From: Amphibalanus amphitrite
Taxonomy: Eukaryota; Arthropoda; Thecostraca; Balanomorpha; Balanidae
Direction of reading: 5' to 3'
DNA: 64,000 nt
NCBI RefSeq assembly: GCF_019059575.1
Contig: NW_024881699.1
Span: 248,001 to 312,000, forward strand
How positions within the stretch are numbered: position 1 is the stretch's first letter; the number at the start of each line of letters is the position of its first letter. Shown piece after piece: positions 1-12,819 of this stretch. The notes under the pieces were generated by a model, which was not told where the DNA came from, made no database searches, and was given only the letters and a program-made list of their open reading frames with translations. The position numbers and the translations under genes are program-made.

Positions 1-1085
1 GCCGATAATTTTGCTAGGCTAATGTCTTGATGAACGAATTAAGACAACGACATGAACAATGTAAAAAGGCTTAAAATTATTTGGTGAAAGAAATTCCCAC
101 CGTATGAATTCGGTAGCATCAGCGACTGCCTACACCATCTGTCTGCGACCATTAGGATGATCAGCGATCACCAAGATATCCGCCCACACGCACCCACTCG
201 ATCCTCACACCGACGCGTGGTGAACCCGTTTTGGCAGCTGTCGCCGCCTCGGTAGACCGGCCGGTAATTAGCAGCCCCCCCCCCCTCCCGGTGTCAGGGT
301 CGACCGGACCGCCCCCCTCCCCCCCGCGAGTCAGACTGTGCAGACGGCAGCGTCACCGAACGGCGGCGCAGTGATGAAGCCCGGCTACCACCCGAGTGGC
401 GAATGGCGTGCCTGACACCGGCCACAAAAACCTCTGCCGAGTCACGGGCGGGCCCCCAGCACACCCACGAGCCGGACGGAGACGACTTGATCAGAACGTG
501 CCGCAAACAATGTCTGTTTGGACTGCGCCGGCCGGCTATGAGTGAATGGCCGGTTTTCACCCCGTCCCACTAAATCAACAGGCCCACGCCGATGCAGTAA
601 AACAGAAAGTGCTTTGAAACAGCCGCTGGAACAACACAAACTCGGGCCGGGCGGGAAGACAAAACACTCGGCGGCGCCGACGGATGGAGATGGAGAGGTT
701 TATAGAGCCCCGTGTGGCGGCCGAGTGAATTTAGTGGACCCGCCCTCGCCAACTGCCTCATAGCCCGGGGGCGAGCACGATTCGGGAGGGACGGGATACC
801 TGGCTGTGGGGGAGGGCAGACCAGGAGCTTCGAGGGACTCTGGAGAAACGCCCGCTCCGAGCGGCCCCGGGGGACGGTGCAAACCAGTCGGCTCCTCCCA
901 CCAATTCTGCCGGGGCCCGCGGCCGTTCCAGGACAGTCGATAACCATCGGCCCAGCAGGGACGTGTCTGATCGACAGATAGGTCCTGCCGCGGGCCGGCC
1001 ATCTCGTGCGCGCGGCGCTCGGCCGTCTGTCGGCTCCCACTCGACCCCCCCCCCCCTCGCGCCGGCGCGACGGGCCGCCGCTCAC
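1..1085. other. HOOK intron 3 (part), GC-rich, no gene seen
   Basis: This lies downstream of the HOOK donor at 1085 on the minus strand, so it is intronic. It is GC-rich with several C-runs (276-288, 314-330, 1048-1057). The long open frames here have low-complexity, arginine/proline-rich translations and no recognisable domain, so I treat them as composition artefacts. Confidence 0.5.
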
Positions 1086-4000
1086 CTTGAGTCGCCAGTT
1101 GTCGCCAGCGTCCGTCTTGATCTTGGCCAGCCAGGCATCGTCGAACCACAATGGCTCGCTGGAGGAGAGAGAAGGGGTGTGGTGGTTAGAGGGAGGAGAT
1201 GGCACGTACACGTACGCACAACCCGGATCTCACAGAGCACAGAGAAGATTAATGAGCAAAAAACAGCAACACGAATAGACAGTATTGCTATCATTGTAAC
1301 CTATCTTTATTATTATAGCTTTATGGTAGCTGTCGAGTTTACAAATAGCAGCAACTCGTTAAAGGCGGTGATTAAGTCCCAGAGTATTGCACTAGAGTTG
1401 CAAAATTTCCCTACCGCACTACCGGCATGCCGGTAATTTTTCACTACCGCAGGTTTTTTCGTGGTATCTGGCATGTCTTGCCGGTAGCATGCCGGTATTT
1501 TTGATTTTGCACAAAAAATTATCAGCATATGATTCAAACTTTGGACACTAAGAGGCTATTGAATTGTAATAAGTTGGACAATGGGTTGCTGTTGGGTGGG
1601 GCGGTTACTGAAATTGCCAAAATGTGGCATCTCATGTAGGGGTAAGCCAGAATCAAGAATGCAGGTTTTTTAGTATGCCGGTAATTTGATGTTTTTTTTT
1701 TGCTTGGGGCGTGGTAGCATGCCGGTATCCCAGAAAATGTTTGTGGGGCGGGGCGGTGCCGGTAGCAGCCCATTGGGAAAACTTTGCAACTCTATATTGC
1801 ACCAATGCGATACTACGGACTCATCAACCCGACCCATAGCTCCGCATTCCCTAGTCATTTAGACCACCTTTACAGCGTGGAATAACTTTGGGTAATATAC
1901 CGCAAGTACAGATACAACTAAGGATATCCTGGAGCGATGCAAGTTCCGGAGTCATTTACACGTTAGCCCCATCAAAACGCTGCCACCACACGCAACAAGA
2001 ACCAGGAACAATGCAACATCGTGGGACTTGGCCGCGTTAACGACCGCCTCACGGACTTGATATGCATATTCAGCGCCAATGGCGGCGAGTGCTGCGGGCA
2101 AAAACCTTCCAAAAACTGTCCGTGTATTGAGAGTGCGAGAGAGGGACATTGGCTCGAGTGTCAGATGAAAAAGACGATGCGCTCTTTGGAAGTTCGAAAA
2201 CGCCCGCTCTCTGACGCTACACGACAAAGGGTACATTCGCTGACACCCAAATAGCAAATGTGAGAGAGAACAACGCTAGTCCATGTCTGCGCTTAACTAT
2301 GCATGCTTCTGTTGGCTAAGTTCTACGTCAGCGTGCTGTCAAAAATTATCACACCACATGCTAAATCAAGCACCGTAACACAAGCAAACATGGCCTCAGA
2401 TAACATGACACCTATCATGACCGATAACACCGCCAACCTGTCCTGATAGCTCAATGGGTCACCACCGCCCTCATCGATACCGCTGACCCGCCCGCCATGG
2501 CTATTGTGCAACTGTCCCGTGAGAGGCCTACACGAATTCGTGACCACAACCCACGTTACGACATGCATTGATGTAGCGGCAAATACACAAAGTGATGGCA
2601 CAGTCAACTGATATATGTATCAGACCGTCGCCCACTGTCCAGTGTCGTTATCCACCGTGTTTGGTATTGTCCGATATTTACTATCCAATAATCGAAGTCC
2701 ATTGCCCAGTGCCAACTATCTATCTTATACCAGGTTATTTGATAGAACTCAGGACAGGTGGGAAAGATAGCTCGACGATCGGGAAATAGCAGATGGTTCG
2801 TCAGAAAAGGCGCTAAGGGGACTGGGCACAGGATCGGGACGGAGGACGGATGAAACTAACTGAGACGTCTGACAGACGACCTGGGGACCGCGGAGAAGGG
2901 ACGGGAGAGCGAGCCGAGACACGTCGGGACAGGGCGGACCTGTGTGGCGTCAGCTGCCGTATTTCAGTGCCGTCAGCCCGTATGCGGTACGGGAGCGTCT
3001 GCTGCTGTCGGAGTGACAGGCGCCGGTGACGCAACGACCGCTGACGGTGGCACGTGTCCAGCACCAGGACCAGTGTCACAGCGCACAGCGGTGGCAGAGG
3101 GCAGGAAGTGCATCGAAATACCAGCGCATTGAGCGCAGCTTGACGCTGCACTGCGGCGAAAACGGTAATATTTTCCCAAAAGCATTGAGGGGTAAGCGAT
3201 AACAAATAATCAAAGCCTGATGGAAAACGTTGCCCTGTTCCGTCATGTACTAATTAGCTAATCTGTCCGAGGATTGTGTATTTTTTATCCTAGCATTCCT
3301 TTCAAGGATTTGGGAGCATTATGTTTAGCACGAAACTCCAAAGTTTACGGCTCAGTACGTTCGCAGTTTTCCACAGACGATTCGCAATTGACCCACATTA
3401 GTGTTGTCCAAACGAAAGGCGCCTTCGCGAAACAATCCGGCTCAGCCTCGTGCGCTCGCGTGCCCGCCGTGATCGCTCATCACGCCGAGCTGCCTTTCCC
3501 ATCGTCCATGCGGTGGGGGCTACCATCGGCGAATTTACGAGATCCCGCGCCCAGAGCCGGCCAGCCGCCCATGCACCACTTAAGCTTTCTTTCCCAAAGT
3601 CACGAAATCAGCGCTGAAGCGCAGAAATCGCCGTCGAGGCGCGGCGAGATCGGCATCTGCACCCTCCCGGCCCTCTGTCTCCGCCTCCGGGCCTCTCTCC
3701 GCGCAGTGCACGCTCTGGGGTACTTGGGCAGTTGGGCATCCCCCCAGCGCTCGCACACAATGTGGGCGCTGCGCACCGCGCCGCCTTTCGCTCCGTTTCG
3801 GCGGCCGATTCTGCGCCAGATAGGGTGCGAGCGAGGAGATCAGATCTGGCCAATAGCACGGCCGGCCGCCCGGGGACAGAGGCTGGTTTCACCTCACGAT
3901 GGCACACGGCAGCCGAGCGCGAGCAGCCGGAGCAACTAACGGGGGGGGGGGGGGGAGGACGAAAAATGACGAAAAATGTGTCCGCAAGTGATCGACATTT

Positions 4001-5999
4001 CATCTCCTGATGACATTTTCAATCCTTATTTACTTTAATGGTCAGCGACGATAAGTTCATCTTCATATCACGAAGGAGTGGTAACAGCAGCAGCACCTAG
4101 ACTTTTACCGACATTGCGATACTATCGGGCAAGCGCCGCGGCGGATAACAAATTTGCATAATGGCCCCCGAGTCTAGTCCTGAGTATAGATGCCACAAAT
4201 GACAGCGATAGCCGTATTTGTGATATATAATCCCGCCTATCACTTCAATGTCGCTGCATTCACCGTGACTCGGTGGACATTCCTCAAACCGTGGCAGTCA
4301 GACTCCCGAGGCCACCTATCTCGCAATGGGCGCTAAGCGGAAAAGTGAAACAGGACTCGGCGTCCACCGCTGTTGAAAGTCATGACAGCTCGCCGCTGCA
4401 ATTGTGGCCGCTAATCAGACAAGTCCGCGCATTTTCTGCTTTCGTGATCACCGCGACCAGTCTTACGAATTCCAGCTACACGCGGCTATGTCAAAGAACC
4501 GAAGTTTAGGTCTTCTTCCTGGCAAGCAGTTCCTGCTCAATGGCTGAATGTTAAAGAGCAATGATCCATTGCATACCTTTTCATAATTTTTACTATTTTT
4601 TCAGCCTCTTTATAATCTTAAGTTTGCCAAAAGTTTCCCCTACTCTAGTTCCAATATACAAATCAGCTAACCACACCCAAAATAAATTTCTCATTACCTA
4701 CCTACCCCTGCAAGCTGATGTCATCAGATACACACATTTCAAAGCAGGTTGTGAGCCACCCAAATATCAATGATAGCATGATATATCTTTATCATATAAA
4801 ATACATTGTGAAAACCTAAATCTGTGCTTATAAGTTGTGGCTAACCCAATGTGCAAATGCAAGTTTATAGGTGATTCTATGACACTATAAGAATACACTA
4901 AACACATGCATAACCCATCATTGGAGAATGTTGATGCAATGAAGCTGCAAAAAATGCTTAAATAGCATTTCATTGGTTAACACTTACATGTCATGGAGAA
5001 CAGTTGCTATAATAACCCCATCGCTGATGTCTTCAGGCTGAGTGGCATTGGCCCCAGCTTGAAATGTGGCCAACTGAAAAACAACCACAAATGTCAGAAA
5101 AAGCTCAACTATGAATTATGATCCACAGTCCTCATTTTGGGAATGTGGTTAAAAATATGTCCAGATGTGGCAGCATTAAAAAACAATACCTATCATAATG
5201 AATGCAAAAGGAAAGGCAGCTAGGATATAGGGAGTCATTCATTTAATATTCAGCCATTGTATTAAATTTAATAAAGTCATGTTATCACTCTTCTATCTCA
5301 GGTGAAAAATCTTGTCTTAATCAGCACTGGAGCCCTAGCAAAACTATCAGTGCAATCAACTGAAGTGAGAACAATCTGTCCCACAAGTCTTTTGCATACA
5401 GTGGATTATTTTTTTCAGCTTCTGTCATCATATAGTTGTAATCAGATTCATGGTCAGAAAACAGTATGCGCCTTTTGACATTTCAGCAGGTGTGGGTTGA
5501 TAACTTGCAAACAGTTCTAATAGCCTACACCTGATTCCTAAACTCAATTGCAACAGGATAAATAAATTAATAAAGCATGAAATGGATTGTTCAGAAACAA
5601 AATATCATGACAATGGTAAGTACCAAGTTACTAGTTCAATAATGCAACCAATGAACATAACAACCTACCAGCAAATACCTGGATACACTAGCCCTTTCAG
5701 CGTGTGTTTTAGTGGGTTTACGTGTTTTGCATAATAACGTTCTAGAAAAAAATATAATTGATAAAACTTTTACATCATTTAAATAAAAATGTTAATAAAA
5801 CTTTTATATTAACTAAAAGGTAATATAAAACATCACAAAACAATATCGTTTATTTCTATAACAATATTCTGCACAACACGCAAAACTGCAAAAATGCACG
5901 CAAAAAGTGCATCAGCATGGTGTAGCCAGGCCTTAATAAAATAAAATGAGCATAACATACCCATTTCAGAAGGTTGGCAGAGAGATGGCTAGAGTCCAT
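1086..5999 (-). CDS. Hook: HOOK-family microtubule/dynein adaptor, 5' coding exons (partial)
   Basis: Three minus-strand exons join in phase: 5961-5999 (ATG at 5997-5999, 13 codons starting MDSSHLSANLLKW), 4988-5073 and 1086-1158. Together they encode the start of the N-terminal Hook domain: LLKW-LATF, then DGVIIATVLHDI, then EPLWFDDAWLAKIK and GDNWRLK. These align by eye with the HOOK family (LxxWLQTF, SGVVMAQVLHQIDPAWF, GDNWRLK). HOOK proteins use this domain to bind the dynein light intermediate chain and link cargo (endosomes, in flies and fungi) to dynein; a coiled coil follows, outside this window. Donors are GTATGT, GTAAGT and GTGAGC; acceptors are TTTTCAG and TCCTCCAG. About 66 residues are present. 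The next exon is not found in 1-1085, so the gene continues beyond the left edge. The family is clear from the motif order; exact paralogue is not relevant in invertebrates, which usually have one Hook. Confidence 0.86.
1393..1794. mobile_element. hAT-type MITE with 8-bp target site duplication
   Basis: This 402-bp element is bounded by imperfect inverted ends starting TAGAGTTGCAAA (left) and the complement on the right (TTTGCAACTCTA), continuing to TTTCCC/GGGAAA. It is flanked by a perfect 8-bp direct repeat TATTGCAC at 1385-1392 and 1795-1802. An 8-bp duplication plus a terminus fitting the YARNG pattern is the hAT signature. The interior has no transposase. It instead carries repeated GCCGGTA/TACCGGC modules in both orientations (around 1413-1438, 1478-1497, 1679-1690, 1716-1727, 1757-1766), including the palindrome TACCGGCATGCCGGTA. 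hAT transposases are known to bind subterminal repeats, so these may be binding sites. It sits in HOOK intron 2. Confidence 0.85.
1803..4987. other. HOOK intron 2, no further gene seen
   Basis: This is the remainder of the intron between HOOK exons 2 and 3. It is mixed in composition, with a GC-rich block at about 3430-3950 ending in a 15-base G-run near 3941. Open frames of 60-220 codons occur but show no domain, no codon pattern and no splice logic. I see no tRNA or other RNA gene. Confidence 0.4.
5074..5960. other. HOOK intron 1, AT-rich
   Basis: This intron between HOOK coding exons 1 and 2 is markedly AT-rich compared with the rest of the window, with runs such as 5740-5870 rich in AATATAAAAC-like strings. 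I see no coding signal or clear transposon termini. Confidence 0.4.
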
Positions 6000-7339
6000 T
6001 GCTGCTACAGTATGACGACGCAGCTAGATGCTCCAACTTCTTGAATCCGCTCAAACCATCACGACGGGTTCCAGTTCAGAGAGCAACGAAAAGTTCAAGT
6101 CCACTCTGCCTACGCACGATGCCACAGGTAAGAATAATCTGAATAATTTCGTTTATATTTTCCAGCAGCAATATTAATTATTTCTTTTGATAAAAATACC
6201 ACCGTGAATACCCGCGCACAACCATACAACCTCTCACACCCACAAACACAACGCGAATGACGCGAACGAGAGCTCCGTTATTTGACGGAAGGTCGCCCTT
6301 TGGCGCACAAATGACAGAAGTGGCGCAAAATGAAAACATTTTTTGGACAAATACGGCCATTTTGTGTCATATATCTCTATAGTTTTGTGTGAAATAATTT
6401 AAAAATATGATTTGAATACCTTTGCAACACAATTGATTGTTAAAAATTAAATTTTTACATTACTATAAAAAATGTCCAATAGGAGCAGGCTACTTTCGGT
6501 TTTGTCGTGCAATTATCTTAGTATCTTTTTTAGCAGTCGCGTTTGCGCAAACAGTATGCAAGAGAAATCAAAATTCTCTAGAAAATTGAGAGCGTCAAAC
6601 AAAAAGGTCAAAAAATTTAAGTTGCAAACGTTTTATATACGGGCAAAGCCTAGAAATTGTCTAAAGAAGGCGCGGAGATCACGTTGTTTGCAAGTAATCT
6701 AATATTTCAATGTTTCTATGGCAACAAAATGAGGAGTTCGTGTGATGTTTTATGAAGCTTTAAGAACACGATATCATTAATTTTATTCAATTGCAAATTG
6801 ATTAATTTATCATATCTTGTTAAGCTTGAAGAGTGGAAAATAAGCTATCTTCAATTATTTTGATCACAATTATGTCTTTAGAGAAATTGTTGAGAATCTT
6901 GAGATATAATCTCGTAACTCCTGGGATAATCTTTCAAGGTTATTGTTATCACGACTGTAAAAATATTTATGCGAAGCTCATTTACTTGGTACGCCCCCTT
7001 TTGCATTTTGCCAAGGCCCTATATCAATATCATTTTGCTGTATAGAAAAACGATGGAAACGGTCACTTTTATGTGCTGTGGATTGGGAAGAAGGGGATGA
7101 ACTGTCCCATGGTTCTCTATATACCGTGTGTCATTTATACAGTGCATTTCATCATGAAACAATGAAATTGAGTGGTTAATTCATGTGCACGCGCCTTGCT
7201 CATTCTGCTGTTGCCATGCTTTTTAGCAACAACTTGAACCTTAACTTGATTTTGGTGATAAGTTTCCCTGAAGAGGATATATAGTTAAGTTGCTGCTAGT
7301 AGAAATTAGCTGAAATAGATAACCGCAACTTTTGCAACT
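6000..7339. promoter_or_regulatory. Divergent intergenic region between HOOK and synaptojanin
   Basis: This 1.34-kb gap separates the two start codons of a head-to-head pair (HOOK ATG at 5999 on minus, synaptojanin ATG at 7340 on plus). It must hold the 5' UTRs and promoters of both genes, or a 5' noncoding exon. It is AT-rich; short open frames at 6472-6702 and 6833-7045 show no recognisable protein. I cannot place a TATA box or initiator with confidence, so only its role by position is supported. Confidence 0.5.
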
Positions 7340-10300
7340 ATGGCTATGGGAAAAGGATTCAAGATTTCCCATAAACTTAATCCACCAAATGCCTATAGTG
7401 TTCTTATGGAGCAGAAAAGCAAGGCTGAGGCAGTGCTGTTTGAATCACAGGCTGTAGCTTTGCTTGGTAAGTTTTGAGTGTGTAATCTGAAAACAGGGTG
7501 CATATTTAGTCATGTGACTACAAAGAAATTCTCCCCCTCTCGCTTCTTTCCATAGGCCAACTGTCATGTGATTTGCGCACGCGAATTCCAAGAGTATTGA
7601 TCAAAACGCTCCTGGCGTCCTGTTTTCAGATTCTACAGTTTTAAGTTGTGATTGGTGAGCTGCATAGTGCATTTGTTTATGAATGAGTTTTACAAAAATG
7701 TCTTAATATTTTTAAGTGCGGCTGTAAAGGTAGCCATTATTCACTTTAATTTAACAATCATTGAAATAGCAAGCTAGATTTCCTTAATTTATGTGCTATT
7801 CATGTTTTTCATGAGGTTAATTTTTCAGAGTCTGAAGAGGTTGATGCCATCAAGAAGCAGTACACAAAGCTGATCGATGCCTACGGATGTCTGGGTGTTC
7901 TTCAGCTTAGCCTCAGTAAGCATGCATGACATGTAACTTTAGATTGGCTTTGGTCTGCCTCAGATTCTGACCCTGACTTGGGACATCCCATTTTAAAGCC
8001 AGCATTATTGACAGTGATATATGCCTGTGATGATTTTTTCCTGCCTGAACATTCCTGTTATTGCATATCGAGGCAGTGAGATGCAGCTCTGCAGGCTGGA
8101 CTGGGCTGAGAATTACTGAGTCCAGAAGGAAAGACAATATTGGATCCAGGAAAGGAAATCAGACAGACAAGAATGACAAAAACTTTATTCCAGAATCCAG
8201 ACCATACTGGTCCATAAAAACACCTTCACATCATTAAAAACACACACACAAACACACATGCTAAAAAAGACACACACTGCAGCCTACACACAGGGGAGTC
8301 AGGTGACATCCATGTCTGTGCTTGTATACAGCCTTCCCAGCCATGACCTCTCACTCTCACAACTGTGAGATTTCAGCTTGCAGTTTTCTGGATCCTATAT
8401 TTCAAAGAGCTCACTCTATCCTTCAGGGCCAATAACCATTCTGAGACTTTGAGCCCTGTTCTGTTCCTGTCTTAGGTCAGCTGTACAGCTCAGAAGTCCT
8501 AAGCCCCTGATTCCACTATAGCCTCTGAGGTCCATGCTGATTTGAAAGGATTTCACACCTCTCTTTGATAATTCAAGTTTTGACTCATGTGGGCCCAGAT
8601 AGATTTGGACCCTGACAACCCCCACAGAATCAATTGTGTGCCCAAATCAGACCAATTTGTTGGACCATCTGTTCTTATTTGTCAATGTTGCAGTAGTATT
8701 ACTTTTACTAGGAAACGGGAAACAAGCCCAGATGTAAACAAACATAAAATGCTCCAACAAATGAAATAAGAGCATGACACCAAGGCTGGATAAGGTCATC
8801 TGAGGTCAACCTATACCTTAACCTTTTCAAACAAAAAGAAAACAATATATGATGCATCTTGACAAAGCATACATGTTGATGCATATAAGCTTTTGGTTGA
8901 TCCTATCTTGGTAGAAAATATACGTGATGTTCACTAAGACAGTTGCTGATAAGCTTTGTGATACTGACAGCAACAATAGTTTGACCTCCAAAGAAGGAGT
9001 TAGTGGGGCAGAGTTGAATAACTGGTGTGGTGCTGTTGCAGATGACCAGTATTGCCTGCTCTATCTGGCGGTGGTCACCGGCTGCACGTCGGTGGGGAAG
9101 ATCTGCGGCAGTGAGGTGTTCAAAGTCACCCAGACTGCGCTCATCTCGCTCCAGGGCACTCCAGGAGATGAAGACAGAGTGACAGAGGTGAGGTTAACAT
9201 TGCTTTATTTTTGGGATTCTCCATACGTCATGGTTTAAGACACAAAACAGAGGCTGGCATTGCTGTTTCTCAAAAGGTATGTGCTGGTCAGTGGTCATGC
9301 TCACTGTCCCCCCTATTTCACAGGTGAAGAAGATTCTGAATGCAGGCACTCTGTACTTCTCATGGAGTGCCTCCGGAGATCCCCTGGACCTGACACTATG
9401 TGAACAGAGGAGGCGGAGAACAAGTGTCACAGACAACCGGTTCTTCTGGTGAGAGGGATAGCTTGCTTCTGAGGGGTGGACTGAAATCAATCACACTGAA
9501 TGAGCTGAGAATCTATAAAACTAGTTGAGAGAATTGAGTAGTGAAACTGGTGCTGAAAGGACGTGTTTGGTCTGTGGGCGGAATCTTTCTGTTATTTTGA
9601 TGTCCAGAAATGTTTTAGATCTGGCAGCAACAGCACTATAATACTCTGAGTACCTTCTACACATACATGATTACGGATGTTTTACCGCTGACGTGTCACG
9701 CCGACCGTCCATAATATGTGCCATGAATCACCGTTTCCTGATTACTGAATCCGCCGTCCATATGACCATGTTTCGTCACGGCAGGAACAAGCAGCTGCAC
9801 CTGCACATGCAGCGTTTCGGCGTCAGCTGCGACCAGTGGCTACTCAGAGTCACCTGTGGCTCGCTGGAGATCCGCACCGTGTACGTGGGCGCCACGCAGG
9901 GCCGTGCCGCCATCATATCTCGGCTGAGTGCCGAGCGGGCCGGCACCAGGTCAGTCGGGGAGGGGGAGAAGGGTAAGACGAACGGGTACAAAGGCGGTTG
10001 GGGAGAGAGGAAGCTAATTCGAGATTGGAAAGCATCAAATGTCTGCGACTCTGCGTGCTTGTTTTGGTCAAACGGAAACAAACTCATAAAAACCGGGAAA
10101 CGTAAACGCGGGACGTCGGACGAACGGCTTAACGCTATAAAAGAATTAATCAATCACATGTGTACGACATTCTATATCCTACGACGTAAGTTTTCCACGC
10201 AGACACTGCGTCGCATTTGTCGACGTCTTTCACTTTTTCTAAGCTCAAACTGACCTCATCCCGTCCATGACCGCTGTTTGCAGATTCAACGTGCGGGGTA

Positions 10301-12819
10301 CCAATGACGACGGTCACGTGGCCAACTTTGTGGAGACTGAGCAGGTGATCTATATGGACGACGAGGTGGCCTCCCACCTGCAGGTGCGCGGCTCGGTGCC
10401 GCTCTTCTGGGACCAGCCCGGCGTGCAGGTGGGTAATGGGAGCCTCGGTTGGGTTGGTGTTTACTGGTTCTGTCCATTTACTCGTAATGTTAGACGGTAA
10501 AGTGTGTGGTAGGGTGTCACCGCTCTTCTAGGACCAGCCCGGTGTGCAGGTGGGTAACAGAATCCGATTAGTGGTGGAGAGGGCGGGGCACTTGTGTGAC
10601 ACTGTGATAATAGTATTAATTAGAGGTTGGGGTTTCACGTGTTTCTGTGTTTCGCATGGCTGTTCTTTTGTGTGTGGGAGGGGGGGGGGGCGTGGTTGCC
10701 AGCTATTTGATGCAGCCGGTAGCAGCACAGAAATATTTGACTTTGTATGAGAGTCGGGGTTATCAATGCAACTGGTTAGAAGCTATCTCACACTCCTATT
10801 AAACCTTCTTCGTTGTAGCTTGTCTCACCCGTCTCTCTCACCATCAGGTGGGCTCTCACAAGGTGCGGCTGACGCGCGGTGACCAGGCGTCCGCGCCCGC
10901 CTTTAACCGTCACCTGCGGCAGCTTAAGAGGCGCTACGGACAGCAGGTGATACTGAACCTGCTCAGCTGCTCGCTGGTCGGCAGCCGCGGCGACGAAGCC
11001 ATGCTCAGTAACCTGTTCCAGGTGAGTTGGGCTGTGGGTTTGGGTGGGTCTTAGGCGGGGGTGTATGATGCATTGATGGTTGTTATGACCCGTAGTCGGA
11101 TGGGATGAGTTGGGTGGGAGACATTTAGCTGTCGTGAGGTCGGAATGAAATCAGTTTTTCTGAATGTCTGGTTGGTGATTACTCTCTTTTGATTCTCGTT
11201 TTACCAATAGAAAGTCCATCTATATAATCCTCGCATTTCTTGCGGCGTTTTCGCTGTCAACATCGCCGAATCTCTGCTGTTGTTGGCACATACTCGTTTT
11301 ACTATACCAAATCCTTCCTGATAACAGCCCTATCTCTGCTTCCCGATGACAGGCGCACCACAAGGCGCTGCGGGAGCACGACGATGTGCAGCACGTGCTG
11401 TTTGACTACCACGCCCAGGTGCGCGGCAACAACACCAAGGCGCTGGAGACTCTGAAGCGGAACCTGCAGCCTACGCTGCGACACCAGGGCTTCTTCTTCG
11501 CCAGGGGAGACGAGGTCTACATGTGAGTTGGTCGGGTGGCGAGGGACATGCCTACGAGGTGATCTAGGCTGATATGGCTGCCAACAAATGTTATCGTCCG
11601 AGAGGATTGTGCCTTCTTGCTGATAGGCGTAAGAATGTGAGTTTTGTAACGTTAAAGTTTAAGAATAGCGGTAACACGTGTTCTAACGAATACGTTTTAT
11701 TATCGGGACTTGGTACGCGTCATTTTGCAACTTTTGTCATTGTGACAGGGATATCATTCTCTCGTTTCCAGCGACCAGTGCGGGACGGTGCGGACCAACT
11801 GCCTGGACTGCCTGGACCGGACCAACTGCGTGCAGACGCTGGTCGGACTCGAGGTGAGTAGGTCGGGACGGTTCCTCAGCGCAGAGATCGGTGAATGATG
11901 ATTTTTGGAAATGGCCATCGATGTGAGGTGAATCAATGGTGAATGATGATTCTTGTAAATGGCCATCGATGTGAGGTGAATCAATGATAGGAAAATTATA
12001 TTTTGATTTTGTTTGCCGGTGATGGACGGAAGGCACAGTGTCGCCTCGTCAGCCCAGATAATTACTCATCTGTCCCCTAATTGGTCCGCCACCCTTGAAG
12101 GTCCAGTGACCCTCCGCGTGTTAAACCATTCCCCTCCCCCTCTCCCTCTGTGATAGGTACTGCTGGAGCAGCTGCGCTACCTGAACCTGCAGGAGAAGGC
12201 GTCCGTGGTGTCCCGCTTCCAGCAGATCTTCCGCGACATGTGGGTCAACAACGGCAACGAGATCAGCAAGCTGTACGCGGGCACCGGCGCGCTCCAGGGC
12301 GGATCCAAGGTCAGACCCCATCCGGACGCTTCACAATTGTAAATGTGTAGTAATGACATCCTTTCCAGTCTACGTGCACAGCGTTGCAAAGCTTTTATTC
12401 AATCCCGCAGAATATGTGCAACCAGCGAGTAAAGTAAATATGCTCTTTGCAGCTGGTATGTTCTAATAATAATCGGCAAAGTGCTTCCGTTGCTTATGCG
12501 TTTGTTTCCTGTAACTATTCCTGCTCTAGCATGTTCAAATATGGACCACCGTCCTCGCTTTTTCCCTCCCTCCAGCGATTGAAGCAATTGTCCGTTTGTT
12601 TTAAGTATGTAACGTCTTTGTCCGTGCCTCTGGCGTCACTTGTCTGCACTCTGTTCCGCCAGCTGATGGACGGCGCTCGGTCCGTGTCGCGTACCATCCA
12701 GAACAACCTATTGGACAGCAGCAAACAGGAGGCCATCGACGTCATCCTGCTGGGCAGCAGCATGAACTCGGAGCTGGCCGACCGCGCCCGGCTCCTGCTG
12801 CCGCCCAACATGCTCTATG
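7340..12819 (+). CDS. Synj: Synaptojanin exons 1-11: Sac1 phosphatase domain
   Basis: Exons: 7340-7466, 7829-7915, 9042-9187, 9324-9448, 9785-9949, 10284-10428, 10848-11021, 11353-11522, 11772-11853, 12157-12309, 12663-12819. Key strings in order: [55 protein letters not shown], then the catalytic CX5R motif [12 protein letters not shown] in exon 9 (cysteine about residue 390, arginine about 396), IYAGTGAL-type [14 protein letters not shown], and [17 protein letters not shown]. Sac1 domains hydrolyse PI4P, PI3P and PI(3,5)P2; the complete CX5R motif predicts an active enzyme, unlike synaptojanin-like forms where it is altered. Exon 11 ends at a GTGGGT donor whose exon-plus-donor segment has been amplified in tandem just downstream. 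Confidence 0.95.

Noticed and set aside
1952-2257. Overlapping frames on both strands at 1952-2257 with somewhat protein-like text
   Set aside because: I could not match either to a known domain and neither has splice or promoter context.
3274-3939. A 221-codon plus-strand frame at 3274-3939
   Set aside because: GC-rich, no domain, no sign of splicing; it lies in a HOOK intron and is explained by base composition.
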